Below are positions 43,917 through 52,614 of a stretch of DNA of 64,000 nt, one piece after another. Made by a program: the position numbers and the translations under genes. The notes below the pieces were generated by a model. It worked only from the letters and a program-made list of their open reading frames with translations. It was not told the origin of the DNA and ran no database searches. The stretch is from the NCBI GenBank assembly GCA_900544715.1, contig UQWL01000002.1:211235-275234 (forward strand), written 5' to 3'. This stretch comes from an uncultured Oscillospiraceae bacterium. GTDB taxonomy: Bacteria > Bacillota > Clostridia > Oscillospirales > Acutalibacteraceae. Every line of letters begins with the position of its first letter. Position 1 is the first letter of the stretch.

Positions 43917-44618
43917 GTGGAGGCATCCATTCATGAACAATTGCTTGCCTTGTCAGAGCCAGAATTTCAAAAATTCTCCAGCAGCCTTCTTCCCGGTACG
44001 AACAACATTTTAGGAGTCCGGCTGCCCGCTTTACGCAAGCTTGCAAAAAAAATAGCCAAAGGAGATTGGCGCGCCTATCTCGCCAGCGAGGAGGATCGAT
44101 CCTTTGAAGAAATCATGCTTCAGGGGATGGTAATCGGCTACGTTAGGGCAGATTTGCCGGAGCTTTTGGAGAGGATCGCGGCCTTTGTTCCCAAAATTGA
44201 TAACTGGTCTGTATGCGACAGCTTTTGCAGCGGCTTAAAAATTGCCCGGAAAGAGCCGGAAGCGATTTGGGACTTCCTCCAGCCCTACCTTCACACAGAG
44301 CGGGAATTTGAAGCGCGCTTTGGGGTGGTGATGCTGCTTTTCTATTTTATAGAGGATCTGCATATTCGCCGTGTGCTCGCCCTGCTGGATCAAATTCCGT
44401 CAAAGGAGTATTATGCCCGTATGGCGGTGGCTTGGGCAATCTCAATCTGTTTTGTTCGATTCCCTGCGCTGACGATGGAATACTTGAAAACAGAAAACTC
44501 GCTGGACGATTTTACTTATCATAAAGCGCTGCAAAAGATTACAGAATCGAATTGCGTCAATCGTGAAACCAAGGCAGTAATCCGCAGAATGAAAAACCAA
44601 AACAGGAAAGAAAGCTGA
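43917..44618 (+). CDS. AlkD-like DNA alkylation repair protein
   Basis: A 233-residue HEAT-like repeat protein of the AlkD family of alkylbase DNA glycosylases. The ends of the repeats (LGVRLPALRKLAKKI, VPKIDNWSVCDSFC, FEARFGVVMLLFYF) match the family; the catalytic Asp of AlkD sits in the NWSVCD segment. GTG start behind GAGGAGG. It excises N3- and N7-alkylated purines. It stands alone; its end precedes a dispersed repeat. Confidence 0.88.
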   Translation: MEASIHEQLLALSEPEFQKFSSSLLPGTNNILGVRLPALRKLAKKIAKGDWRAYLASEEDRSFEEIMLQGMVIGYVRADLPELLERIAAFVPKIDNWSVCDSFCSGLKIARKEPEAIWDFLQPYLHTEREFEARFGVVMLLFYFIEDLHIRRVLALLDQIPSKEYYARMAVAWAISICFVRFPALTMEYLKTENSLDDFTYHKALQKITESNCVNRETKAVIRRMKNQNRKES

Positions 44619-44648
44619 ACGCCCGGCTTTCCCTTCCCGATGGAATGT

Positions 44649-44740
44649 GGTATAATAGCTTCAAACAAAGTTTGAAGCATTGGAAAAATGCCTGTCGGCG
44701 CGAAACGCCTCCTGCCGCAAGGCGGCAGCGTCATTTTTTG
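44649..44740 (+). repeat. Dispersed structured repeat, copy C (before tsaE)
   Basis: Plus orientation. TATAAT at 44651-44656, hairpin GCTTCAAAC/GTTTGAAGC, hairpin GCATT/AATGC, hairpin GGCGCGAAACGCC, then stem CTGCCGC/GCGGCAG and TTTTTT. The micro-ORF MPVGAKRLLPQGGSVIF starts at the ATG in the second hairpin. A further TATAAT occurs at 44768-44773 downstream, nearer to tsaE. Confidence 0.88.
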
Positions 44741-44832
44741 CAGGGGGGCGCTTTATGCAATGAAGTCTATAATAACGGGCTGAATCTAAAACCTTGTTTA
44801 AAAACAGGCAATCGGAAAGGACGGATAACTCC

Positions 44833-45264
44833 ATGCAGACCATTCACACCCACAGTGTGCAGGAAACAGAAGCGGCAGGCAAAGCTTTTGCGGCAACGCT
44901 GCACGGCGGCTGTGTAATCGCCTTTTTCGGTGGGATGGGCATGGGGAAAACCGCGTTTGTGCGTGGCCTTGCGCAGGGTCTTGGCATTGATGCGGAGGTG
45001 ACCAGCCCAACCTTTGCGCTGGTGCATGAGTATGGCGGCAACCCTCCGCTCTGCCATTTTGACATGTACCGTGTCAACTCCTGGGACGGTTTGTATTCCA
45101 CCGGATTTTTTGATTATTTGGATGTGGGCGGGATTTTGGCCGTCGAATGGAGCGAAAATATTGAAGGCGCGCTGCCGGAGGACGCAATCCGCGTATTCTT
45201 TCAGCGCGGAGCATCCGAAAGCGAACGGACGATTACGATTGAAAAAGGCGGTGAATCTGCATGA
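44833..45264 (+). CDS. tsaE: tRNA t6A biosynthesis ATPase TsaE
   Basis: A 143-residue ATPase that drives the TsaB-TsaD complex making threonylcarbamoyl-A37 in ANN-decoding tRNAs. The Walker A is GGMGMGKT (33-40); the switch-like HFDMYRV and VEWSEN segments are typical. The ATG at 44833 follows AAAGGA at a longish spacing. A 13-residue N-terminal extension from 44794 is not supported. It overlaps tsaB by 4 bp. Confidence 0.95.
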   Translation: MQTIHTHSVQETEAAGKAFAATLHGGCVIAFFGGMGMGKTAFVRGLAQGLGIDAEVTSPTFALVHEYGGNPPLCHFDMYRVNSWDGLYSTGFFDYLDVGGILAVEWSENIEGALPEDAIRVFFQRGASESERTITIEKGGESA

Positions 45265-45965
45265 AAATTCTTGCACTGGAGTCTTCCGCCTGTGCGGCCA
45301 GCGCGGCAATCACCGAAGATGGTAAGCTGCTGGGCGAGGCCTTTTTAAACACCGGCCTGACGCATAGCCAAACGCTGCTCCCGTTGGTGCAGGGCCTTTT
45401 CAAAAATGCGAACCTTGCACTGGAGGAGATCGACGCGTTTGCCGTCACCAACGGTCCGGGTTCTTTTACCGGCGTGCGCATCGGCGTGGCGGCGCTGAAG
45501 GGCCTTGCGTTTCCGTATGAGAAACCCTGTATTCCCCTCTCCACGCTGGAAGTGATTGCCTTTGGGCAAACCGGCGGGGATTGCACGGTGTGTGCCGCAA
45601 TGGACGCACGCTGCATGCAGGTATATACCGCACTTTTTTCCTGCCATGCTGGAACGCTGGAACGCTTAACGGAGGATTCCGCTATGAAAATTGCGGAGCT
45701 TCCGCCCCTGCTGGCAGGCAAAGATTTACCTATTGTTTTTGCGGGAGATGGCGCAAAGCTCTGCCTGGATGCAATCGGGGATCAAATCCCCAGCAGCCGC
45801 CTGGCACCCGCTTATCAACGCTATCAACGGGCGGCCTGCGCTGCGCTGTTGGCGGAGGAAAAATTGTGCCGTGGCGAAGGAATCTCCTCGGACGCACTTG
45901 CCCCCTTCTACCTGCGCTTGCCGCAGGCGGAGCGTGAACTAAGAAAAAAACAAAATCATGAATGA
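45261..45965 (+). CDS. tsaB: tRNA t6A biosynthesis scaffold TsaB
   Basis: A 234-residue ASKHA-fold protein, the partner of TsaD. It opens MKILALESSACAASAAI and carries the motif VTNGPGSFTGVRIG. It has no metal-binding histidines, unlike TsaD. It overlaps tsaE by 4 bp and is followed closely by rpiB. In many Clostridia rimI and tsaD follow, but here the operon turns to rpiB and rodA. Confidence 0.95.
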   Translation: MKILALESSACAASAAITEDGKLLGEAFLNTGLTHSQTLLPLVQGLFKNANLALEEIDAFAVTNGPGSFTGVRIGVAALKGLAFPYEKPCIPLSTLEVIAFGQTGGDCTVCAAMDARCMQVYTALFSCHAGTLERLTEDSAMKIAELPPLLAGKDLPIVFAGDGAKLCLDAIGDQIPSSRLAPAYQRYQRAACAALLAEEKLCRGEGISSDALAPFYLRLPQAERELRKKQNHE

Positions 45966-45982
45966 TCAGGGAGGAAATTTAC

Positions 45983-46426
45983 ATGATCGCACTTGGAGCT
46001 GACCACGGTGGATACCAACTCAAGGAAACCATTAAAAAGCATTTGGAGAAGCGCGGCATTGCCTACCGCGATTTTGGCACGAACTCCACAGAATCGGTCG
46101 ATTACGCCCCAATCGCCGCAGAGGCCGCGCGTGCTGTGGCCAGCGGCGCCTGTGAGCAAGGCATCCTGTGCTGCGGCACGGGCATCGGCATCTCCATCGC
46201 GGCGAATAAAGTGAAGGGAATCCGTGCGGCGTGCTGCTCCAATTATTTTGGCGCGAAATACACACGCCTGCATAACGATGCGAATATGCTCTGCCTCGGC
46301 GAGCGCGTCATCGGCCCCGGCCTTGCACTGGAGCTCGTTGACGTATTCCTCGATACCCCGTTTGAAGGCGGCCGCCATCAGCGCCGCATTGATCAGATTA
46401 CGGCGATTGAACAGGAAGAGCTGTAA
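45983..46426 (+). CDS. rpiB: Ribose-5-phosphate isomerase B
   Basis: Interconverts ribose 5-phosphate and ribulose 5-phosphate. The 147-residue protein has the usual length, with GADHGGYQLKE, the active-site Cys in GILCCGTGIGIS and the HNDANMLCLGERV segment. GGGAGGAAA precedes the ATG at 45983; an upstream ATG at 45962 overlaps tsaB. It lies in the tsaE-tsaB-rpiB-rodA run. Confidence 0.95.
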   Translation: MIALGADHGGYQLKETIKKHLEKRGIAYRDFGTNSTESVDYAPIAAEAARAVASGACEQGILCCGTGIGISIAANKVKGIRAACCSNYFGAKYTRLHNDANMLCLGERVIGPGLALELVDVFLDTPFEGGRHQRRIDQITAIEQEEL

Positions 46427-46480
46427 CACACCTTCCTTTTGAATCCTATTTCGTTAAAACCACCCCTCGGAGGTGAAGCA

Positions 46481-47665
46481 ATGCAAAAATTTCGCAGCTG
46501 GTTTAAGCTCTATTTTAGAGAAACGGATAAGCTCCTGTTTTTTTTGTGCCTGTGCGCATCTGTTTTTGGAATGCTGCTCGTATACAGTGCAACAAAAAAT
46601 GGCGCGACCAAGCTGATCCCCTCAGAATTGCGGACGATGCTCATCGCAGTGGGTGTTGGTCTGATTCTCTGCCTGTTAATCTCATTCCTCGATTATGAGG
46701 TGATCATCCGGCTATGGCCGCTGATTGCCATTTTCTGTATTCTCATCATGTGTGCGCTCTTTAAATGGGGTGTGGCGCCGAATGCACGGCAGGATGCAAG
46801 ATCCTGGTTTGACCTCAAAATATTTTTCTTTCAGCCCTCGGAGCTGGTGAAGATCGGCTTTATTATCACCTTTGCCGTGCATCTCGACGCGGTCAAGGAT
46901 CATGTGAGCAAATTCACGACCGTCCTGCTACTCGGCATCCATGCCCTGATCCCGATCGGGCTCGTCATGGGCACAGGCGACGACGGCTCAGCGCTCATTT
47001 TCATGCTGATGTTTCTTGGCATGATGTTCGCAGCGGGGGTGCATTGGGGCTATTTTGCCGCCGGATTTGCTGCGGTTGCGGTGGCTTTCCCCGCCATTTG
47101 GGCGCTGGGGGATAAATTTATTCTGAATCAGGATCAGAAAAACCGGTTTCTCGCCATTCTGTACCCTGATCTGTATGCGAAGCACGAAGCCTTTCAGCAA
47201 AACCGTGGGATCGGTGCAATCGGCTCCGGCCAGTTTTTCGGGCAGGGGCTTTTCAATGGAAATTATACGCAGAGTGCTGCCGTGCCGGAGAGCGAAAACG
47301 ACTTTGTATTTACCGTAGCGGCGGAAGAATTAGGCTTTATCGGTGCGATTGCAGTGCTTGTGCTGCTCGCGGCGATCATTCTGCGCATTGTGATCAACGG
47401 CAAGCGCGCCAACGACAATGCCAGCTACCTGATGTGCATGGGCATGGCCTCCATGCTCACCGCGCAGGTCATTATCAATATTGGCATGGTGCTCCAGTGG
47501 CTGCCGGTTATCGGCATCACGCTGCCGTTTTTCAGCGCGGGCGGTTCTTCCAACCTCTGTGTCTATATCGGGATTGGGTTGATGATGAGTATTTACCGCT
47601 TCAATCAAAAAACGCCTGTTGCAAATTTCCGGTTGCAACGCGTCGTCACCCGATTTTCCACTTGA
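46481..47665 (+). CDS. rodA: SEDS peptidoglycan polymerase, RodA/FtsW family
   Basis: A 394-residue, about ten-helix membrane protein that polymerises peptidoglycan with a class B PBP. It has AVPESENDFVFTVAAEELGFIG with the catalytic Asp region and LPFFSAGGSSNLCVYIGIG near the C-terminus. Loop residues GTGDDGSALIF replace the usual PDLGTAL. GGAGGTGA is 4-5 bases before the ATG at 46481. RodA is more likely than FtsW by length, but a spore-cortex paralogue (SpoVE) cannot be excluded. Confidence 0.9.
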   Translation: MQKFRSWFKLYFRETDKLLFFLCLCASVFGMLLVYSATKNGATKLIPSELRTMLIAVGVGLILCLLISFLDYEVIIRLWPLIAIFCILIMCALFKWGVAPNARQDARSWFDLKIFFFQPSELVKIGFIITFAVHLDAVKDHVSKFTTVLLLGIHALIPIGLVMGTGDDGSALIFMLMFLGMMFAAGVHWGYFAAGFAAVAVAFPAIWALGDKFILNQDQKNRFLAILYPDLYAKHEAFQQNRGIGAIGSGQFFGQGLFNGNYTQSAAVPESENDFVFTVAAEELGFIGAIAVLVLLAAIILRIVINGKRANDNASYLMCMGMASMLTAQVIINIGMVLQWLPVIGITLPFFSAGGSSNLCVYIGIGLMMSIYRFNQKTPVANFRLQRVVTRFST

Positions 47666-47752
47666 TTGAATCCTCTGCGGCGTCCGCCGAAGCCGGCTGG
47701 GCGCCATTTTTTCAGTCAATATATTTTTCTATATAGGAAGGAAGATAACAGG

Positions 47753-48571
47753 ATGCCAATTCAGCTCATTGCAATGGATTTGGACGGGACGTTGCTCCGC
47801 TCAGATCATATGACCGTTTCCGAGCGGAACCGTAACGCGCTGCAACACGCCTCTGAAAAGGGCGTGCATCTCGTCCTTGCCAGTGGTAGAACGTGGGTGC
47901 AGCTGGAAAGCGTAGCGCAGCAGGTTCCCTCCGCGCAATATGCCTTGCTCTCTAACGGCGCTGCGGCGCGGGATCTGCATCAGGGCAAACGGCTTTTCAC
48001 CTTTGATTTTCCTTGGGGGGACTTTCAAACACTCCTCTCCCTGCTTCACCGTTACGAAGCGGTTTTTGAAACCTACTGCGGCGGGCATTCCTATCTGGAG
48101 CGCCGGCTGGCCGGCGGCTTCCATAACGATAGCCTGCCTTCCGCCTTTATCGAGCGGCTGATTGCCCGCCTGACCATTGTGGACGATTTAGAAAAATCCC
48201 TTGTAGGCCAGACGATTGAAAAAGTAAATGTTTTCTCCATGCCAGAAGAAAATTATGAACCCCTGCTCGCCGCTCTGCACCAAACGGGGCTTTTTGAAGT
48301 TTCCTCCGCGATCATTGGCAACATGGAGGTAAACGCGCGGGGCGTTGAAAAGGGCGCGGGCCTAAAGCGGCTGTGCACAGAACTGCACATTGAGCCGGAA
48401 AATGTGATGGCCTTTGGCGACGCAACCAACGATCTCGGTATGCTGCGCTGGGCGAAATGGTCGTTTGCCATGGAAAATGCGCATGAACAGGCCAAAAGCG
48501 CGGCGCGGTACAAAACTGCCTCCAACGAAGAAGATGGCGTGGCGCAGGCGATTGAGCGCCATGTGCTGTAA
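47753..48571 (+). CDS. Cof-type HAD-IIB phosphatase
   Basis: A 272-residue HAD hydrolase. The nucleophile motif MDLDGTLLRSD begins at residue 8, followed by a Cof-type cap and the late motif MAFGDATNDLGMLRWA. Substrates of this family are usually sugar phosphates or flavin phosphates. The ATG at 47753 follows AGGAAGG; a longer reading to 47666 overlaps the rodA end. It may be co-transcribed with rodA. Confidence 0.92.
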   Translation: MPIQLIAMDLDGTLLRSDHMTVSERNRNALQHASEKGVHLVLASGRTWVQLESVAQQVPSAQYALLSNGAAARDLHQGKRLFTFDFPWGDFQTLLSLLHRYEAVFETYCGGHSYLERRLAGGFHNDSLPSAFIERLIARLTIVDDLEKSLVGQTIEKVNVFSMPEENYEPLLAALHQTGLFEVSSAIIGNMEVNARGVEKGAGLKRLCTELHIEPENVMAFGDATNDLGMLRWAKWSFAMENAHEQAKSAARYKTASNEEDGVAQAIERHVL

Positions 48572-48643
48572 AAGTGTACATTTGTAACGCGTTGGCAGGC
48601 ATTTTCTTCTCCCTTGCTTCCGTCACTTTCCATGCCCGATACA

Positions 48644-48672
48644 TTGACAAATTTGCGTCAAACGACTACAAT
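48644..48672 (+). promoter_or_regulatory. Promoter of the aconitase-icd-rex operon
   Basis: TTGACA (48644-48649), 17 bases, TACAAT (48667-48672), close to consensus, 44 bases before the ATG. Confidence 0.85.
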
Positions 48673-48681
48673 AAAAAAAGA

Positions 48682-48700
48682 TTGTTAAAAACTCAAACAA
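48682..48700 (+). promoter_or_regulatory. Rex-like operator half-sites near the transcription start
   Basis: TTGTTAAAAACTCAAACAA, with outer arms TTGTT (48682-48686) and AACAA (48696-48700). It resembles a Rex box (TTGTTAANNNNTTAACAA) but its spacing is one base longer and the inner bases on one side differ. Because rex is the third gene of this operon, autoregulation is plausible. Confidence 0.4.
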
Positions 48701-48715
48701 GTAGGAGGACATACA

Positions 48716-50650
48716 ATGGGATTCACCCTCGGTCAAAAACTCATCAAATCGCATCTCGTCAGCGGCGATATGACGCCCGGCAGTGAGGTAGGCATTCGCA
48801 TCGACCAAACGCTCACACAGGATGCCACCGGCACGATGGCCTATTTGGAATTTGAAGCGATGGGCGTGGAGCGCGTGCGCACAGAGCTCTCTGTCGCTTA
48901 CATTGACCATAACACGTTGCAAACCGGGTTTGAAAACGCGGATGATCACCGCTTTATTCAAACGGTCTGCAAAAAGCACGGCATCCGTTTTTCCCGCCCG
49001 GGCAACGGCATTTGCCATCAGGTACATTTGGAGCGCTTCGGCATCCCCGGTAAAACGCTCATCGGCTCTGACAGCCACACCCCCACGGGCGGCGGTATCG
49101 GCATGCTCGCCATCGGCGCGGGCGGCCTAGACGTGGCGGTCGCCATGGGCGGCGGTACATACTATATCACCATGCCGAAAATGGTGCGCGTCAATCTCAC
49201 GGGCAAGCTCAGCCCTTGGGTGGCGGCGAAGGATATCATCCTTGAAGTGCTGCGCATCCTGAGCGTTAAGGGCGGCGTGGGCAAAATCATTGAATACGGC
49301 GGCGAGGGCGTCAAAACGCTCACAGTGCCGGAGCGCGCCACGATCACCAATATGGGCGCGGAGCTCGGTGCGACTACTTCCGTTTTCCCTTCCGACGAAG
49401 TGACCCGTGCCTTCCTCAAGGCGCAGGGCCGGGAAGCGGATTGGGTGGAGCTGCTGCCCGACGCGGACGCAGTTTATGATGAAGTGATCGAAATCGACCT
49501 CTCCACCCTTGCGCCAATGGCGGCCATGCCCCACAGCCCGGACAACGTGAAGAGCGTGACGGAAATCGGCCCGATCAAGGTCGACCAGGTCTGCATCGGC
49601 TCCTGCACGAACTCCTCCCTGCTCGATATGCGCAAAGTTGCCGCAATCCTCAAGGGCAAAACCGTCCATCCGGACGTAAGCCTTTCCATCGCGCCCGGCT
49701 CCAAGCAGGTTCTTAATATGCTCGCACAGGATGGCGCGCTGGCCGATATGATCGCAGCGGGTGCACGCATTCTGGAATCTGCCTGCGGCCCCTGCATCGG
49801 CATGGGGCAATCCCCCAATTCCAAAGGCATCTCCCTGCGCACCTTCAACCGCAATTTTGAGGGCCGTTCCGGCACGGCGGATGCGGGCATCTACCTGGTC
49901 AGCCCCGAAGTTGCCGCCGCGAGCGCGCTGGCAGGCGTTCTCACCGACCCGCGCACGCTTGGCGATGCACCACAGGTAACACTGCCTGAGGAATTCCTCA
50001 TCAACGACAATATGGTCGAGCTGCCTGCCTCTCCGGAAGAGGCAAAGGAGGTCGAAGTCCTGCGCGGCCCGAATATCAAGGAGTTCCCGGTGACAAAGGC
50101 GCTGCCGGATTCCGTTGAAGCAAAGGCTGTGTTAAAGGTGGGCGATAACATCACCACCGACCACATCATGCCCGCCGGTGCAAAAATCCTCCCCTACCGC
50201 TCCAACATCCCCTACCTCTCCAAGTTCTGCTTCGGTCAGGTAGACCCGGATTTCTCCGAGCGCTGCAAGGCGGAGGGCAAAGGCATCATCATCGGCGGCG
50301 CGAACTATGGCCAGGGCTCTTCCCGCGAGCACGCGGCGCTTGTTCCGCTCTATCTCGGCGTGAAGGCCGTGATTACGAAAAGCTTCGCCCGTATCCATCA
50401 GGCAAACCTCATCAACGCGGGCATTCTCCCCTTCACCTTTGCCAATGAGGCGGATTATGACAAAATCGACCTTGGCGACGAGCTGCGCCTGCCGGATGTG
50501 CGCGCACAAATCGCGGAGGGAAAACCTGTTATGCTGGAAAACGCGACGAAGAACGAGTGCTATCCCCTCGCCTACTCCTTCTCCCAACGGCAGACGGATA
50601 TGCTCCTCGCGGGCGGGCTGCTCAATTATACGCGCGAACACGCAAACTAA
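48716..50650 (+). CDS. acnA: Aconitate hydratase
   Basis: Converts citrate to isocitrate; 644 residues, the compact aconitase form of Clostridia. The 4Fe-4S ligands are C293 (VCIGSCTNSS), C357 and C360 (SACGPCIGMG). Substrate motifs GSDSHTPTGGG and GANYGQGSSREHA are intact. AGGAGG precedes the ATG. With isocitrate dehydrogenase next, it supplies 2-oxoglutarate for glutamate. No citrate synthase gene is in the window. Confidence 0.95.
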   Translation: MGFTLGQKLIKSHLVSGDMTPGSEVGIRIDQTLTQDATGTMAYLEFEAMGVERVRTELSVAYIDHNTLQTGFENADDHRFIQTVCKKHGIRFSRPGNGICHQVHLERFGIPGKTLIGSDSHTPTGGGIGMLAIGAGGLDVAVAMGGGTYYITMPKMVRVNLTGKLSPWVAAKDIILEVLRILSVKGGVGKIIEYGGEGVKTLTVPERATITNMGAELGATTSVFPSDEVTRAFLKAQGREADWVELLPDADAVYDEVIEIDLSTLAPMAAMPHSPDNVKSVTEIGPIKVDQVCIGSCTNSSLLDMRKVAAILKGKTVHPDVSLSIAPGSKQVLNMLAQDGALADMIAAGARILESACGPCIGMGQSPNSKGISLRTFNRNFEGRSGTADAGIYLVSPEVAAASALAGVLTDPRTLGDAPQVTLPEEFLINDNMVELPASPEEAKEVEVLRGPNIKEFPVTKALPDSVEAKAVLKVGDNITTDHIMPAGAKILPYRSNIPYLSKFCFGQVDPDFSERCKAEGKGIIIGGANYGQGSSREHAALVPLYLGVKAVITKSFARIHQANLINAGILPFTFANEADYDKIDLGDELRLPDVRAQIAEGKPVMLENATKNECYPLAYSFSQRQTDMLLAGGLLNYTREHAN

Positions 50651-50685
50651 CATACCGATCAAATCAATCTATGGAGGCTGGACAA

Positions 50686-51855
50686 ATGGACGAAGCAAAA
50701 ATTCAATCCGCTGTGGCGCACTTTGAAGCGCTTGTGCGCGAGCAGTACGAGCGCTCTGACCGCATCAAGGCGGAAAAAGACTTTATTGATTACAGCAAAC
50801 TTGATAAAATCATCATCGGCGTGTGCGGCGGCGACGGCATCGGCCCGATCATCACCAAGGAATCGGCCCGCGTGCTGGAATACATGCTCGCGGATGACGT
50901 AAAGGCCGGTAAAGTAGAATTCAAGGTGATCGACGGCCTGACGATCGAAAACCGCGTGGCCGCCAACAAGGCCATCCCGGACGACGTGCTTGAGGAGCTC
51001 AAAAAATGCCACGTGATCCTCAAGGGCCCGACCACGACCCCCCAGGCGGGCGACCCGTGGCCGAATATCGAGAGCGCAAACGTTGCGATGCGCAAGGCGC
51101 TCGACCTGTTTGCCAATATGCGCCCGGTCAAGGTGCCGGATCAGGGCATCGACTGGACCTTTTTCCGGGAAAACACGGAGGGAGCTTACGCCGTCGGCTC
51201 CAAGGGCGTGCATGTGACGGATGACCTCGCCATGGATTTTGTCGTTGCCACCACGGAGGGCTGCGAGCGCATTTCCCGCCTCGCCTACGATTATGCGAAG
51301 CGCAACGGCAAGAACCGCGTTTCTGTTGTTTCAAAAGCCAACGTGATCAAAACGACGGACGGCAAGTTCCTCAACATCGCCAAAAAGATTGGCGAAGAAT
51401 ACCCGGAGATCACCACGGACGAATGGTATATCGACATCCTCACGGCAAAGCTCATCGATGAGAAGCGCCGCCGCGACTTCCGCGTATTCATCCTGCCGAA
51501 TTTGTATGGCGATATCATCACGGACGAAGCCGCAGAGTTCCAGGGCGGCGTTGGCACGGCCGGCAGCGCAAATATCGGCAAGCGCTACGCCATGTTTGAG
51601 GCGATTCATGGCTCCGCGCCCCGTATGATCCGCGAGGGCCGCGGCCAGTATGCGGACCCTTGCTCCATGCTGCGCGCAACCGTGATGCTCCTCTCCCACA
51701 TCGGCCGCCAGGAAAAGGCGGACCTGCTCGAGCGCGCGCTTGACATCTGCATGCTGGAGGAGAAGAAGCTGACCATCACAGGCCGTGATACGGGCTGCAC
51801 ATGCAGCGAATTTGGCGATTATGTGATGGAGACCGTTCAAAACCTGAGCAAATAA
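50686..51855 (+). CDS. icd: Isocitrate/isopropylmalate dehydrogenase family, likely isocitrate dehydrogenase
   Basis: A 389-residue beta-decarboxylating dehydrogenase. Motifs: GGDGIGPIIT, the substrate-phosphate/carboxylate region GDPWPNIESANVAMRK, FFRENTEGAYA and EAIHGSAPRMIREGRG. Oxidises isocitrate to 2-oxoglutarate; cofactor (NAD or NADP) not certain. Aconitase upstream supports isocitrate as substrate rather than isopropylmalate. The ATG at 50686 follows GGAGG; the upstream reading frame into acnA is not a start. Confidence 0.9.
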   Translation: MDEAKIQSAVAHFEALVREQYERSDRIKAEKDFIDYSKLDKIIIGVCGGDGIGPIITKESARVLEYMLADDVKAGKVEFKVIDGLTIENRVAANKAIPDDVLEELKKCHVILKGPTTTPQAGDPWPNIESANVAMRKALDLFANMRPVKVPDQGIDWTFFRENTEGAYAVGSKGVHVTDDLAMDFVVATTEGCERISRLAYDYAKRNGKNRVSVVSKANVIKTTDGKFLNIAKKIGEEYPEITTDEWYIDILTAKLIDEKRRRDFRVFILPNLYGDIITDEAAEFQGGVGTAGSANIGKRYAMFEAIHGSAPRMIREGRGQYADPCSMLRATVMLLSHIGRQEKADLLERALDICMLEEKKLTITGRDTGCTCSEFGDYVMETVQNLSK

Positions 51856-51868
51856 GGGCGGATCAATT

Positions 51869-52504
51869 ATGGCGAAAAGCGAAAATATCTCTATGTCCGT
51901 CATCAAGCGGCTGCCTCGTTATTACCGCTTCCTCGGCGAGCTGGAAAAGCACAATATCACCCGGATCTCCTCACGTGAACTCTCCCAACGCATGGGGCTG
52001 ACCGCCTCGCAGATCCGGCAGGATCTCAACTGCTTTGGTGGTTTCGGCCAGCAGGGCTACGGCTACAATGTGGAGCAGCTCTATGCGGAAATCGGGCGCA
52101 TTCTGGGGGTAGATCGAGGGCTGAAAACCATCCTGATCGGCGCGGGTAATCTAGGCCGTGCAATTGCAACACACATGTCGTTTGAAGCGCGCGGGTTTAA
52201 TCTCATCGGTATCTTCGATAAGAATGAGGCCATGGCGGGCCAACTCGTGCGCGGGCTGCCTGTGCGCCATGTCGATGGCTTAGACGACTTTTGCCGGGAT
52301 CAAAAACCTATGGTGGCGGTGCTGTGTATTTCGAGCGACAACGCGCCGGAGATCATCGCGCAGCTTGTCAAGCTCGGCATTAAAGGCTTTTGGAACTATA
52401 CGCATTTCGATATTGCGGCGCATTACCCGGATGTTGCGGTAGAAAACGTGCATTTGAGCGACAGCCTGATGACGCTGAGCTACCAGATGAGCACAAAATT
52501 TTAG
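51869..52504 (+). CDS. rex: Redox-sensing transcriptional repressor Rex
   Basis: Represses fermentation genes until NADH rises. The 211-residue protein has an N-terminal winged helix (ITRISSRELSQRMGLTASQIRQDL), the Rossmann motif GAGNLGRAI and the C-terminal domain-swapped helix (LMTLSYQMSTKF). GGGCGGA lies before the ATG at 51869. It is co-transcribed with acn and icd, and the operon start carries a Rex-like repeat, suggesting feedback linking glutamate supply to NADH state. Confidence 0.96.
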   Translation: MAKSENISMSVIKRLPRYYRFLGELEKHNITRISSRELSQRMGLTASQIRQDLNCFGGFGQQGYGYNVEQLYAEIGRILGVDRGLKTILIGAGNLGRAIATHMSFEARGFNLIGIFDKNEAMAGQLVRGLPVRHVDGLDDFCRDQKPMVAVLCISSDNAPEIIAQLVKLGIKGFWNYTHFDIAAHYPDVAVENVHLSDSLMTLSYQMSTKF

Positions 52505-52524
52505 CGATTTTTCTTACACAATAA

Positions 52525-52570
52525 AAAGAGCCAGCCCTGCGGTGCATGATCTCGCAGGGCTAGCTTTATT
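52525..52570 (+). terminator. Terminator after rex
   Basis: A 9-bp stem AGCCCTGCG/CGCAGGGCT (52533-52541 with 52553-52561), followed by AGCTTTATTT, with imperfect outer pairing. It closes the acn-icd-rex operon; the convergent anti-sigma remnant ends just beyond. Confidence 0.75.
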
Positions 52571-52614
52571 TCCTGGAAAATTAGAACCAGTTTATCAAAT
52601 TGGAAGGGCCGGCC

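Noticed and set aside
44767..45309. 180-codon minus-strand frame over tsaE
   Set aside because: Antisense shadow of tsaE and the tsaB start.
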